Shown one piece after another: positions 52,584-62,955 of a stretch of DNA of 64,000 bases. The notes beneath the pieces are model-generated. The model was not told where the DNA came from. It searched no databases and worked only from the letters and a program-made list of their open reading frames with translations. The translations under genes were made by a program, and so were the position numbers. Source of the stretch: Mesorhizobium mediterraneum (GTDB lineage Bacteria; Pseudomonadota; Alphaproteobacteria; Rhizobiales; Rhizobiaceae); the NCBI RefSeq assembly GCF_002284565.1, contig NZ_NPKI01000011.1, positions 1 through 64,000 on the forward strand. Direction: 5' to 3'. The number at the start of each line of letters is the position of its first letter. The first letter of the stretch is position 1.

Positions 52584-53300
52584 ATGCAGAACAATCATGA
52601 ATTGACCACGATCGGCTTCGATGCCGACGATACGCTCTGGCAGAATGAGCAGTTCTTCCGCATCACCGAGAGGCGCTTTGCCGCGCTGCTCGCCGATCAT
52701 GCCGAGGAGGGGCACATCTCGGCAAGATTGTTGGAGGCGGAGAAGCGCAACCTCGCCGTCTACGGCTTCGGCATCAAGGGGTTTACCCTGTCGATGATCG
52801 AAACGGCGATCGAGATTACCGGGGGCCGGGCGCCGGCCTCGGTCATCGCCGAAATTCTTGCCGCAGGCCGCGAGATGCTCGGCCATCCGATCGAGCCGCT
52901 GCCCCATGCGCGCGAAACCGTGGAAAAGCTGGCGAGCGCATATCGCCTGGTGCTGATCACCAAGGGCGACCTCTTCGATCAGGAGCGCAAGCTGGCGCAA
53001 TCGGGCCTCGGCGACCTGTTCGACGCCGTCGAGATCGTCAGCGACAAGAGCCCCGCCACTTATACCAGGATATTCAGCCGCCACGGGGACGGCGCCGAAA
53101 AAAGCATGATGGTCGGCAATTCGCTCAAGTCGGACGTGGTGCCGGCCATCGAGGCCGGCAGTTGGGGCATCCACGTGCCGCATGAATTGACCTGGGTGCT
53201 GGAACATGTCGAGCCGCCGGTCACCGCGCCTCGCTTCCGCCAGATAGCCGATCTCTCGGAACTGCCCCGGCTGATCGAAAACATCGGGAAAGCCGGCTGA
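52584..53300 (+). CDS. HAD family hydrolase
   Basis: A 238-residue haloacid-dehalogenase-superfamily phosphatase. Motif I is G-F-D-A-D-D-T-L-W with the nucleophile aspartate, motif II is L-I-T-K-G-D, motif III supplies the lysine in V-S-D-K-S-P, and motif IV is M-V-G-N-S-L-K-S-D-V-V-P-A. The helical cap lies between motifs I and II. It is divergent from the puuA-type gene. The substrate cannot be read from the sequence. Confidence 0.85.
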   Translation: MQNNHELTTIGFDADDTLWQNEQFFRITERRFAALLADHAEEGHISARLLEAEKRNLAVYGFGIKGFTLSMIETAIEITGGRAPASVIAEILAAGREMLGHPIEPLPHARETVEKLASAYRLVLITKGDLFDQERKLAQSGLGDLFDAVEIVSDKSPATYTRIFSRHGDGAEKSMMVGNSLKSDVVPAIEAGSWGIHVPHELTWVLEHVEPPVTAPRFRQIADLSELPRLIENIGKAG

Positions 53301-53327
53301 TCGTCTTGGCGTCGGGCCGGGTGCTGG

Positions 53328-53789
53328 CTAGTTACGTCCGAGCTCGACCAGGCGGTCGATCACCGGCTGCAGTCGTTCGGTCGTGATCGGTTTGACGACC
53401 ACCGCATCGACGACGCTCGACAGACCGAGGCTCTCTGGTGTGCCGTTCTTGGTCGAAAGCAGGATCACCGAGGGGAGCGACTTGCCAGAAGTGCGTCGCA
53501 GCGCGTCGATACCCGACATCAGCGCTTCGCAGTCCTTGTTGTCCGCGCCGCCGTCGAGGACGACAGCTCCGGGAATGAGCGATCGCAACGTCGTTGCTGC
53601 CGTCTCGGGCGATTCCGAGATCGGCTTGAGCCCGGATCGTTCGACGATTTTCGAAACCACCACCCGGTTGACCGGCGACTTTCCGACGACGAGCACGCGG
53701 GTGAAGTCCGTGAGCATCTCGGGATCCACATTCCGGCTCACCAAACTCAGGTGGTTTACAGTCTTGGTATCGCGATTCACGGGGCGCAT
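53328..53789 (-). CDS. CheY-like receiver-domain protein
   Basis: A single receiver domain of about 130 residues after a short N-terminal extension. The fold shows R-V-L-V-V-G-K-S-P-V-N-R at strand 1, the phospho-acceptor aspartate in A-V-V-L-D-G-G-A-D, a conserved serine in V-I-L-L-S-T-K-N-G and the conserved lysine in V-V-K-P-I-T-T-E. There is no output domain, so it is a stand-alone signalling protein. The start is uncertain: 53789, 53717, or the open frame to 53843. Partner kinase unknown. Confidence 0.75.
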   Translation of the reverse strand: MRPVNRDTKTVNHLSLVSRNVDPEMLTDFTRVLVVGKSPVNRVVVSKIVERSGLKPISESPETAATTLRSLIPGAVVLDGGADNKDCEALMSGIDALRRTSGKSLPSVILLSTKNGTPESLGLSSVVDAVVVKPITTERLQPVIDRLVELGRN

Positions 53790-53965
53790 GAGCGGGGCGG
53801 GCACTCGACTGGTTTCAATGCAGGGTTGAAACTTTAGAGACAATTGCCGTGAGATCGCTGCCTATGTCAAGCTGAAATGGCGAACATCGAGAATATCGCA
53901 AGAAACGTTAAAATTTAAAGCAAGTTCTGTTTTTTGCCCGTATGCAAACTGGCCGTGCAAACGCA

Positions 53966-53996
53966 AATCACCTGCGCAGAGACTGCGCAGGTGATT
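53966..53996. terminator. Perfect stem-loop downstream of the 80-residue gene
   Basis: AATCACCTGCGCAG (53966-53979) pairs exactly with CTGCGCAGGTGATT (53983-53996) over AGA. It lies about 34 bases past the stop codon of the minus-strand gene at 54030. No T-run follows on either strand, so it may be a terminator or an RNA-processing structure. Confidence 0.55.
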
Positions 53997-54029
53997 CCGG
54001 ATCCACAATAGGCTTTGCTTGGACTTCGG

Positions 54030-54272
54030 TCAGCCGTGGCTCCGCTGCGTGACGATCACCGGGATCAGCAGATCGCCCCAGTTGCCGTCGCCGCCATGGT
54101 GCCGTGCCGAGCGCACGAGCTCAACCGACACACCGGCCTCGACCGCCTTCATCACCGACTGGTTGAGCCTGTGCAGGTCGTTCGCAAGCATGCGGATGGT
54201 TGCTTGCTGGTCGACGCTCATGGTGGTGGCCTGTTCTTCGGCCCGTTCCTTGACGCGGCTTATCGATGCCAT
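54030..54272 (-). CDS. Small conserved hypothetical protein downstream of aceA
   Basis: An 80-residue protein (M-A-S-I-S-R-V-K-E-R-A-E-E-Q) with a helical N-terminal half and a C-terminal P-V-I-V-T-Q-R-S-H. It follows aceA by about 63 bases on the same strand and may be part of its transcript. No membrane or signal segment. I do not recognise it. Confidence 0.6.
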   Translation of the reverse strand: MASISRVKERAEEQATTMSVDQQATIRMLANDLHRLNQSVMKAVEAGVSVELVRSARHHGGDGNWGDLLIPVIVTQRSHG

Positions 54273-54335
54273 TGGTCTTCTCCTTCTGCGTATTTATACC
54301 CCTTCGGGGGCGTTCCTCTGTTCGTTGCGTTCCTG

Positions 54336-55625
<1,290 letters not shown>

Positions 55626-55699
55626 TGGTCGCTCCGGATAAATCGTTACTGGGAGAGAGAACGCCGCCTCATGCAGATTTCGCGCCGTTTTGGTGTGAC

Positions 55700-55854
55700 A
55701 GCATTTACATTTTGGCGCGAAACAGGCGAGAAAAACCGTAGATTTGGCTGAGGAATAAGAGAAAACCTGTGTTGCGTTTGACAGCCAGGCGCTGTAAATT
55801 TGTCATGATTGTAAAGACCGGCGTGACATCGCCGTGCAGAAGCAATGTAAATTT
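55700..55854. promoter_or_regulatory. Three TGTAAAT-type elements between aceA and its regulator
   Basis: TGTAAATTT occurs as a direct repeat at 55793-55801 and 55846-55854, followed by GTCA and CTGTCA. An inverted copy, ATTTACA, lies at 55703-55709. The spacing and the location between divergent aceA and an XRE regulator fit operators for that regulator; this is an inference. Confidence 0.5.
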
Positions 55855-55871
55855 CTGTCAAGGACAGTCGA

Positions 55872-57326
55872 GTGGCCGATCAAAAGATCTTCGCCGGGCC
55901 GCGCATCCGCCGTATCCGCAGCGCCAAGGGCCTGACCCAGACGGCGATGGCCGAAGGGCTCGGCATCTCGCCGTCCTATCTCAATCTCATCGAGCGTAAC
56001 CAACGGCCGCTGACGGTCCAGCTGATCCTAAAGCTGGCATCTGTCTACAAGGTCGACCCGCATGAATTGCAGGGCGAGGCGAGGGGGTCGGTCGCCGCCC
56101 TGAAGGAAGTGTTTTCAGACCCGCTGCTGGTCGGCGAATTGCCTGGAGACCAGGAGCTGATCGAGCTTGCCGAGGCGGCGCCCAACGCTTCCGCCGCGGT
56201 GATAAAACTGTTTCGCGCCTATCGCGAGCAGGCCGAGCGCCTTTCCGACCTCAACGAGCTTCTCGCGCGTGACGGCAAAGCGACGGCGCTCTCCGGCGCC
56301 CGCTTGCCGATTGACGAGGTGCACGAGATTTTCGAGCGCCGGCCGAACCATTTTGCCGCGCTCGAAGAGGAGGCCGAGGCATTCACGTCGGTGCTCGATC
56401 CCGGCGACGATCTGCTCGGTGCGCTCAAGGCCTGGCTGAAGCGCGAATACGGCATCGTGGTCAAGGTGCTGCCGGTCGCCACCATGCCGAACTGGCGCCG
56501 CCGTTACGACCGCCACTCGCAGCGTCTGTTTCTGTCCGAGCGCCTGTCGCCGTTCGACCAGTTGCGCGAGGTGGCGATGGAGGCCTGCCTGATCCGCATG
56601 ACGGTCGCGGTGGCAGGCGAGATCCAGGCGCTGAAGCTGACCACGGATGAGGCCCGCCGGCTCGCCCGCTTCGAGCTTGGCCGCTACGCCGCCCACGCGC
56701 TGATGATGCCCTACCAGTCCTTCCATGCGGCCGCGACCCGCGCGCGGTACGACATCGACGTGCTGCGCTCGCGCTTCGGCGTCTCCTTCGAGCAGGCGGC
56801 GAACCGCCTGACAATGCTGCAGCGGCCGGGCACGCCGGGCGTGCCGTTCTTCATGCTCGAGGTCGACAATGCCGGCAACCGCTTCCGTAAGGCGGGCAGC
56901 CAGGGTTTTCCGCAAAGCCGCTTCGGCGGCGGCTGTCCCAAACTTCCCGTGCATGCCGCCTTTACCCAGCCCGGCCAGATCTTCGTCGAGGCGGTGGAAA
57001 TGCCCGATGGCGCCGAGTTCCTCTGCGTCGCCCGCACGCTCGAAGGGCCGCAAGGCTCGTTTTCGGAGCGCCCGCGCCGTACCGCGCTTCTGCTCGGCTG
57101 CGACATCGGCTTTCGTGACGAGATCGTCTACGGCACGGCACTGCCGGGGCCAGCCGCCGCAACGACAGGAAAAGCCGGACAGGGCATCAATCCGGCCACA
57201 CCGATAGGCCCGGCCTGCCGGCTGTGTGAGCGCATCGGCTGCCTCGCCCGCGCCGAGCCGCCGGTGACGCGCCCGCTCGGCCTCGACGAAATGGTGACCG
57301 GGCTGAGCGCCTTCGATTTCCAGTGA
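55872..57326 (+). CDS. XRE-family regulator with IrrE/DUF2083-type domains (RamB/ScfR-like)
   Basis: A 484-residue regulator. The N-terminal helix-turn-helix spans residues 10-65 (R-S-A-K-G-L-T-Q-T-A-M-A-E-G-L-G-I-S). The middle resembles the ImmA/IrrE peptidase-like domain but shows no HExxH, and the C-terminal domain ends with C-R-L-C-E-R-I-G-C, a cysteine motif of short-chain acyl-CoA-linked regulators. In actinobacteria RamB controls isocitrate lyase; the divergent position next to aceA suggests the same role here. Repeats in the shared promoter are likely binding sites. Confidence 0.85.
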   Translation: MADQKIFAGPRIRRIRSAKGLTQTAMAEGLGISPSYLNLIERNQRPLTVQLILKLASVYKVDPHELQGEARGSVAALKEVFSDPLLVGELPGDQELIELAEAAPNASAAVIKLFRAYREQAERLSDLNELLARDGKATALSGARLPIDEVHEIFERRPNHFAALEEEAEAFTSVLDPGDDLLGALKAWLKREYGIVVKVLPVATMPNWRRRYDRHSQRLFLSERLSPFDQLREVAMEACLIRMTVAVAGEIQALKLTTDEARRLARFELGRYAAHALMMPYQSFHAAATRARYDIDVLRSRFGVSFEQAANRLTMLQRPGTPGVPFFMLEVDNAGNRFRKAGSQGFPQSRFGGGCPKLPVHAAFTQPGQIFVEAVEMPDGAEFLCVARTLEGPQGSFSERPRRTALLLGCDIGFRDEIVYGTALPGPAAATTGKAGQGINPATPIGPACRLCERIGCLARAEPPVTRPLGLDEMVTGLSAFDFQ

Positions 57327-57474
57327 GGCCCCAGATCGCCGACTGCCGCCTTTGCCACAACCGTCGCCGTCCGGTGGACCACGCTCCGCCGCTGCCTTTG
57401 CGCTACGCGAATGAAGCACGTTCTTGTCGTCCGTTGCGCATCGTGCCGCCCTGAAATCGTCGACAGTCGCGCCA

Positions 57475-58416
57475 ATGACCGATACCGCATCATCACCGAT
57501 TGCCGTCTCGCCGCGCGAGGAGCGCGTCGGCTTCCTGTTGATATTTCTGTCGGCGCTGATGTGGAGTTTCGGCGGCGCCATCGCCCGCTTCATCGAAGCG
57601 GGCGACAGCTGGACGGTGGTGTTCTGGCGCTCGGTCTGGGCCGCCGCCTTCCTGGTCTGCTTCATGATCTGGCGCGACGGCTGGCACGGCACGGTGAAGC
57701 TGTTCCGCGGCATGGGCCTGCCCGGCCTTGCCGTGGCGTTCTGCTTCGCCACTGCATCGACTTGCTTTGTCGTGGCGCTTGCCTACACCACCGTCGCCAA
57801 CATCCTTTTGATGCAGGCCGGCGTGCCGCTGCTGGCAGCGCTGTTTGCGTGGGTGCTGTTTCGCGAACGGGTCGGCATGGCGACCTGGGTAGCGATTGCA
57901 GCCGTCATTGCCGGCGTTGCCATCATGGTATCGGAATCGCTCGATGGCGCCGTGTCGCCCATCGGCGACGGCTTGGCGCTGCTCATCGCGGTGATGTTTT
58001 CGATCGCCACCGTCATCACGCGGCGCTTTGCCCATGTGCGCATGACGCCAGCGACCTGCCTCGGCACGATGCTTGCCGCCGCATTCGCGGCGTCCCAGGC
58101 ATCGCAATTCGGCGTTTCCAGCAGCGACATGGGCTTCCTGTTTGCGTTCGGCGTGGTCAATCTGGGTCTCGGCCTTGCCTTCTTCGCCACCGGCGCCCGG
58201 CTTGTTCCGGCGGCGGTCGCGGCACTCCTCGGCACCTTCGAGCCGATCCTCGGCCCGATCTGGGTCTGGCTCATCCATTCCGAGGTGCCGTCGGGACGCA
58301 CCATCGTAGGCGGCGCGGTGGTGGTCACGGCGCTGCTCGTCCATATCGGCCTCGAATTCAAGCGTCAGGCGCGGCCCGTGCGGCCGGGTGTCACCGGCAT
58401 GCCGTCGCCTAATTGA
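57475..58416 (+). CDS. EamA/DMT family transporter
   Basis: A 313-residue inner-membrane protein with ten hydrophobic segments in two EamA halves. The first half starts L-L-I-F-L-S-A-L-M-W-S-F-G-G, and the second has G-L-A-L-L-I-A-V-M-F-S-I-A. I chose the ATG at 57475 because the frame upstream overlaps a region without membrane character. DMT proteins export small metabolites; the substrate is not known. Confidence 0.85.
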   Translation: MTDTASSPIAVSPREERVGFLLIFLSALMWSFGGAIARFIEAGDSWTVVFWRSVWAAAFLVCFMIWRDGWHGTVKLFRGMGLPGLAVAFCFATASTCFVVALAYTTVANILLMQAGVPLLAALFAWVLFRERVGMATWVAIAAVIAGVAIMVSESLDGAVSPIGDGLALLIAVMFSIATVITRRFAHVRMTPATCLGTMLAAAFAASQASQFGVSSSDMGFLFAFGVVNLGLGLAFFATGARLVPAAVAALLGTFEPILGPIWVWLIHSEVPSGRTIVGGAVVVTALLVHIGLEFKRQARPVRPGVTGMPSPN

Positions 58417-58774
58417 TGCAGCGCACGCGCCAAAGCGAGATGAGCCATTGACAACGCCGCAGCCGCGCGGGCAGGCTGCCAATACGGCAACAACAAGACA
58501 GGCGTATCTTGCCAAGTCTCCCCTCCGGCCCGATCGAGACCGGACAACATCGTCGTATCCCTGCCCGCGTCGTGGCGAGAGCCTCTGACGGCGCTGGAAC
58601 GCCATCCGGATCACGACATGGGAACGGGAGCCTTGGCCGCTGCACATCGAACCACCAAGGTGTCGGCGGTTCGCGCTTGTCGCTTGCCGGAAAGCCCAAT
58701 AATCTGAAGCAAACGCCCAGCCGCGCAGCCCTGCGACGAGCTGGCGATGGAACACTCATCAAAGGAGAGACTCA
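58417..58774. other. 358-base intergenic region before potF
   Basis: No ORF here is supported by composition or a ribosome-binding site except the potF start itself. It should contain the potF promoter; I saw no clear operator. Confidence 0.4.
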
Positions 58775-59872
58775 ATGACCCGCAAAGCGTTCTGGCTTTC
58801 GGCGACCTCGGCATTTCTGACGCTTTTCACCCTCGGCGCTCATGCCCAGGACCGTGTCGTCAATGTCTATAACTGGTCGGATTACATCGACAGCTCGATC
58901 ATCGAGGATTTCACCAAGGAAACGGGCATCAAGGTCACCTACGACACCTTCGATTCCAACGAGCTTCTGGAGACGAAACTGCTTGCCGGCGGCAGCGGCT
59001 ACGACGTCGTCGTGCCGACCGCCAATTTCCTCGCACGCCAGATCCAGGCAAGTGTGTTCCAGAAGCTCGACAAGTCGAAGCTGCCCAACATTTCCAACAT
59101 GTGGGACATCGTCTCGGAGCGCACAGCCAAGTACGATCCGGGCAACGAATATTCGATCAACTACATGTGGGGCACGGTCGGCCTCGGCTATAACGTCAAG
59201 AAAGTGCAAGAAGCACTCGGGACCGACAAGATCGACAGCTGGGACGTGTTCTTCAATCCGGAAAAGCTGGCCAAGCTGAAGGATTGCGGTGTCTATGTCC
59301 TCGATTCCCCGAGCGACATCCTCCCGAACGCCTTCAAATATCTGGGCATCGATCCCGAGACCACGTCGCTGGACGATTTCGCCAAGGCGGAGGAACTGAT
59401 GCTGAAGATCAGGCCTTACATCCGCAAGTTCCACTCGTCGGAATATATCAACGCACTGGCCAATGGCGACATCTGCCTGGCCGTTGGCTGGTCGGGCGAC
59501 GTGTTCCAGGCGCGCGACCGTGCGACCGAGGCCAACCATGGCGTCGAGATCAGCTATTCCGTGCCGAAGGAGGGTGCCGAAATGTGGTTCGATCAGATGG
59601 CAATCCCGGCCGACGCGCCGCATGTCGCCGAGGCGCATGAATTCCTGAACTACATGATGAAGCCGGAAGTGATCGCCAAGTCGAGCAACTATGTCTTCTA
59701 CGCCAACGGCAACAAGGCGTCGCAGCAGTTCATCAGCAAGGAGATACTCGAGGACCCGGCGATCTACCCGGACGAGGCGACGCTGGCGAAGCTGTTCACC
59801 ATCTCCCCTTACGATTCCAAGACCCAGCGCGTGGTCACCCGCACCTGGACCAGGATCGTCACCGGGCAATAA
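58775..59872 (+). CDS. potF: Periplasmic polyamine-binding protein (PotF-like)
   Basis: A 365-residue class of polyamine-binding protein with a signal peptide ending A-H-A. The mature start V-V-N-V-Y-N-W-S-D-Y-I is a hallmark of PotF/PotD. T-F-D-S-N-E-L-L-E-T-K-L and Y-D-V-V-V-P-T follow. AAAGGAGAG lies before the ATG. It is the first gene of a complete importer operon and is separated from the ATPase gene by a strong hairpin. Putrescine is likely from the family and the nearby puu genes. Confidence 0.93.
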   Translation: MTRKAFWLSATSAFLTLFTLGAHAQDRVVNVYNWSDYIDSSIIEDFTKETGIKVTYDTFDSNELLETKLLAGGSGYDVVVPTANFLARQIQASVFQKLDKSKLPNISNMWDIVSERTAKYDPGNEYSINYMWGTVGLGYNVKKVQEALGTDKIDSWDVFFNPEKLAKLKDCGVYVLDSPSDILPNAFKYLGIDPETTSLDDFAKAEELMLKIRPYIRKFHSSEYINALANGDICLAVGWSGDVFQARDRATEANHGVEISYSVPKEGAEMWFDQMAIPADAPHVAEAHEFLNYMMKPEVIAKSSNYVFYANGNKASQQFISKEILEDPAIYPDEATLAKLFTISPYDSKTQRVVTRTWTRIVTGQ

Positions 59873-59884
59873 GAGACGATCAAG

Positions 59885-59920
59885 GACCCCGGCACAGCGT
59901 GCCGGGGTCAAATCTTTTTT
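59885..59920 (+). terminator. Rho-independent terminator or attenuator between potF and potG
   Basis: GACCCCGGCAC (59885-59895) pairs perfectly with GTGCCGGGGTC (59899-59909) over a three-base loop and is followed by AAATCTTTTTT. It stops most transcripts after potF, which would make more binding protein than membrane components, as is common in ABC importers. Confidence 0.85.
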
Positions 59921-59947
59921 GGGGATAGAACCAGGACGGAGTGGGAC

Positions 59948-61087
59948 ATGAAATCGCTTGGCAGCATCCGCAGGGATTTCGCGCCATGGAACGATCCGAA
60001 CGCCAAGCCATACATCCAGTTCGACAAGGTCACCAAGAAGTTCGGTGACTTCACCGCCGTCAATAACTTGTCGCTGACCATATTCGAGCGCGAGTTCTTT
60101 GCCCTGCTCGGGGCGTCGGGTTGCGGAAAATCGACGCTTCTGCGGATGCTCGCCGGCTTCGAGGAGCCGACCGCCGGCCGCATTCTGCTCGATGGCCAGG
60201 ATCTGCGCGGCATCCCGCCTTACCGGCGGCCGGTCAATATGATGTTCCAGTCCTACGCGTTGTTCCCGCATATGACGGTCGAGAACAACATCGCTTTCGG
60301 CCTCAAGCAGGACGGCATGCCGAAGCCCGAGATCGCGGCGCGCGTTGGAGAGATGCTGAAGCTGGTCAAGCTCGAGCAGTTCGCCAAGCGCAAGCCGCAC
60401 CAATTGTCCGGCGGCCAGCGCCAGCGCGTCGCGCTTGCCCGCTCGGTCGCCAAAAGGCCGAAGGTGCTGCTGCTCGATGAGCCATTGGGCGCGCTGGACA
60501 AGAAGCTGCGCGAGGAAACGCAGTTCGAGCTGATGGATCTGCAGCAGTCACTCGGCCTCACCTTCGTCGTCGTCACCCACGACCAGGAAGAGGCGATGAC
60601 CATGGCCGACCGCATCGCCATCATCGACAAGGGCGAGGTGATGCAGGTGGCGACGCCGGCGGAAGTCTACGAGGCGCCTGGTTCCCGCTTCGTCGCCGGC
60701 TTTGTCGGCAACGTCAACATGTTCGAAGGCAAGATCGCGCGTGGCGAGGCCGGCGCGGCAAGCATCGACGCCGGCAACGGCATCACCATCCGGACCGAGA
60801 ATGCCGGCGATGCCGCCACCGGCGCGGCCGTCGCTTTCGCGATCAGGCCGGAGAAGATCAAGATATCGTCGAAGAAGCCGGCCGGAGCCGTCAACGCCAT
60901 CGAAGGCGAGGTCTACGATATCGCCTATCTCGGCGACATGACCGTCTATCACGTCAGGCTCGACGACGGCCACGTGGTGCGGGCAAGCACGATGAACGCG
61001 GCCCGCATCACCGAGGATCCGCTGAGCTGGAACGACCGTGCCTGGGTGTCGTTCCGGCCGGACGCCGGCGTTGTGCTGACGCGATAG
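59948..61087 (+). CDS. potG: Polyamine ABC transporter ATPase (PotG/PotA-like)
   Basis: A 379-residue ATPase. Walker A is G-A-S-G-C-G-K-S-T, the signature is L-S-G-G-Q-R-Q-R-V, Walker B is V-L-L-L-D-E-P-L-G-A-L-D, and a TOBE domain forms the last 110 residues. It starts with a ribosome-binding GGAGTGGG and lies 75 bases after potF. The ATPase should work with potH and potI. Confidence 0.94.
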   Translation: MKSLGSIRRDFAPWNDPNAKPYIQFDKVTKKFGDFTAVNNLSLTIFEREFFALLGASGCGKSTLLRMLAGFEEPTAGRILLDGQDLRGIPPYRRPVNMMFQSYALFPHMTVENNIAFGLKQDGMPKPEIAARVGEMLKLVKLEQFAKRKPHQLSGGQRQRVALARSVAKRPKVLLLDEPLGALDKKLREETQFELMDLQQSLGLTFVVVTHDQEEAMTMADRIAIIDKGEVMQVATPAEVYEAPGSRFVAGFVGNVNMFEGKIARGEAGAASIDAGNGITIRTENAGDAATGAAVAFAIRPEKIKISSKKPAGAVNAIEGEVYDIAYLGDMTVYHVRLDDGHVVRASTMNAARITEDPLSWNDRAWVSFRPDAGVVLTR

Positions 61088-61096
61088 GGGACGGTC

Positions 61097-62071
61097 ATGT
61101 CGAATGCCGCTGTCACCGCCGCAGCAACCTCTCAGGCCACCGATGCTGGCAAATCCGCCTTGGCCAGATTGAGTGCCGCCTTCATTGGCCGTCTCGTCAT
61201 CATCATCCCGTATCTCTGGCTGGTGTTCTTCTTCCTCATTCCGTTCATCATCGTCTTCAAGATTTCGCTGTCGCAGACGGCAATCGCCATACCGCCCTAC
61301 ACGCCGGTGCTTGACTTCGGCGACGGCCTTTCCGGTTTTCTCGCCCAGCTGAAACAGCTCAGCATCGATAACTACACATGGCTGACGCAAGATGCGCTGT
61401 ACTTCAATGCCTATGTGACGAGTGTCATCGTCGCCGCCATCTCGACGGTGCTGACATTGCTTGTGGGCTACCCGATCGCCTATGGCATGGCCCGCGCGCC
61501 GGCGACGCTTCGTCCGACTTTGCTGATGCTGGTGATCCTGCCGTTCTGGACCTCGTTCCTGATCCGCGTCTACGCCTGGATCGGCATTCTCAAGCCCGAG
61601 GGGCTGCTCAATCAGCTGCTGCTCGCCACCGGCGTCATCAGCCAGCCGCTCATCGTCCTCAACACCTACACGGCGATCTTCATCGGCATCGTCTATTCCT
61701 ATCTGCCGTTCATGGTGCTGCCGCTCTATTCGTCCTTGGAAAAGATGGATTACTCGCTGATCGAAGCGGCCAAGGATCTTGGCTGCCCGCCGACCAGCGC
61801 GTTCTGGAAGATCACCTTTCCGCTGTCGGTGCCCGGCGTCATCGCCGGCTGCCTGCTGGTGTTCATCCCCGCCGTCGGCGAGTTCGTCATTCCCGACCTG
61901 CTCGGCGGATCGCAGACGCTGATGATCGGCAAGACGCTGTGGAACGAGTTCTTCGCCAATCGCGACTGGCCAGTGTCGTCGGCGGTCGCGGTCATCCTGC
62001 TGTTGCTGCTGATCGTGCCGATCATGCTCTTCCAGCGGGCGCAGGCCCGCGCCCAGGAACAAGACAAATGA
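61097..62071 (+). CDS. potH: Polyamine ABC transporter permease (PotH/PotB-like)
   Basis: A 324-residue permease with six or seven hydrophobic helices. The EAA loop is E-A-A-K-D-L-G-C-P-P near residue 225, and W-T-S-F-L-I-R-V-Y-A-W is typical of the first permease. It starts ten bases after potG. Its stop overlaps the start of potI (ATGA). It would form the translocation pore together with potI. Confidence 0.93.
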   Translation: MSNAAVTAAATSQATDAGKSALARLSAAFIGRLVIIIPYLWLVFFFLIPFIIVFKISLSQTAIAIPPYTPVLDFGDGLSGFLAQLKQLSIDNYTWLTQDALYFNAYVTSVIVAAISTVLTLLVGYPIAYGMARAPATLRPTLLMLVILPFWTSFLIRVYAWIGILKPEGLLNQLLLATGVISQPLIVLNTYTAIFIGIVYSYLPFMVLPLYSSLEKMDYSLIEAAKDLGCPPTSAFWKITFPLSVPGVIAGCLLVFIPAVGEFVIPDLLGGSQTLMIGKTLWNEFFANRDWPVSSAVAVILLLLLIVPIMLFQRAQARAQEQDK

Positions 62072-62886
62072 ACCCGACCTGGAGCCGTTTCAACATCACT
62101 TCGATCGTGCTGGGCTTTGCCTTTCTTTACCTGCCGATCGTCCTGCTCGTCGTCTTCTCCTTCAACGAGTCGAAACTGGTCACCGTCTGGGGCGGTTTCT
62201 CGACCAAATGGTACGTCGCGCTGTTCCACAACCAGGGCCTCATGGACGCTACCTGGGTAACGGCCCGCGTCGCCGTCATCTCGGCCACCGTGGCGACAGT
62301 GCTCGGCACACTGGCGGCTCTCACCTTGACGCGCTACACGCGCTTCAAGGGCCGGATGCTGTTTTCCGGCATGGTCTTTGCGCCGCTGGTCATGCCGGAA
62401 GTCATCACCGGCCTGTCGCTGCTGCTGCTCTTCGTCGCCGTCGGTCTCGACCGCGGCTTCCTCACCGTCACGCTTGCCCACATCACCCTGACAATGTGCT
62501 TCGTCGCCGTCGTCGTGCAGTCGCGCCTGGTCACCTTCGACCGCTCGCTGGAGGAAGCCGCGATGGATCTGGGCGCGCCGCCGGTGAAGACCTTCTTTCA
62601 GATCACGCTGCCCGTCATCATGCCTGCGATCGTGTCGGGCTGGATGCTGGCGTTCACATTGTCACTCGACGATCTGGTCATCGCCAGCTTCACCTCAGGG
62701 CCTGGCGCCACCACGCTGCCGATGAAGATCTACAGCCAGGTTCGTCTCGGTGTGACGCCGGAGATCAACGCCGCCTGCACCATCCTGATCGCGGTCGTGG
62801 CGGTTGGGGTCATCATCGCCTCGCTCGCCAACAAGCGTCGCGAGGTGCAGCGCCAGCGCGACGAGCAGGCCGCTCAGCGGGGGTGA
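62068..62886 (+). CDS. potI: Polyamine ABC transporter permease (PotI/PotC-like)
   Basis: A 272-residue permease with six hydrophobic segments. The EAA motif is E-A-A-M-D-L-G-A-P-P, and P-L-V-M-P-E-V-I-T-G-L-S-L-L is diagnostic for the second permease of spermidine/putrescine importers. The ATG overlaps the potH stop. The C-terminus is charged and cytoplasmic. It completes the potFGHI operon. Confidence 0.93.
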   Translation: MNPTWSRFNITSIVLGFAFLYLPIVLLVVFSFNESKLVTVWGGFSTKWYVALFHNQGLMDATWVTARVAVISATVATVLGTLAALTLTRYTRFKGRMLFSGMVFAPLVMPEVITGLSLLLLFVAVGLDRGFLTVTLAHITLTMCFVAVVVQSRLVTFDRSLEEAAMDLGAPPVKTFFQITLPVIMPAIVSGWMLAFTLSLDDLVIASFTSGPGATTLPMKIYSQVRLGVTPEINAACTILIAVVAVGVIIASLANKRREVQRQRDEQAAQRG

Positions 62887-62955
62887 CGAAAGAAGCGGCA
62901 CCCAGAAAAAGCCGGCAGGACGCACTTCCGACGACGCCCGCAGCAGCCTCGTTGC

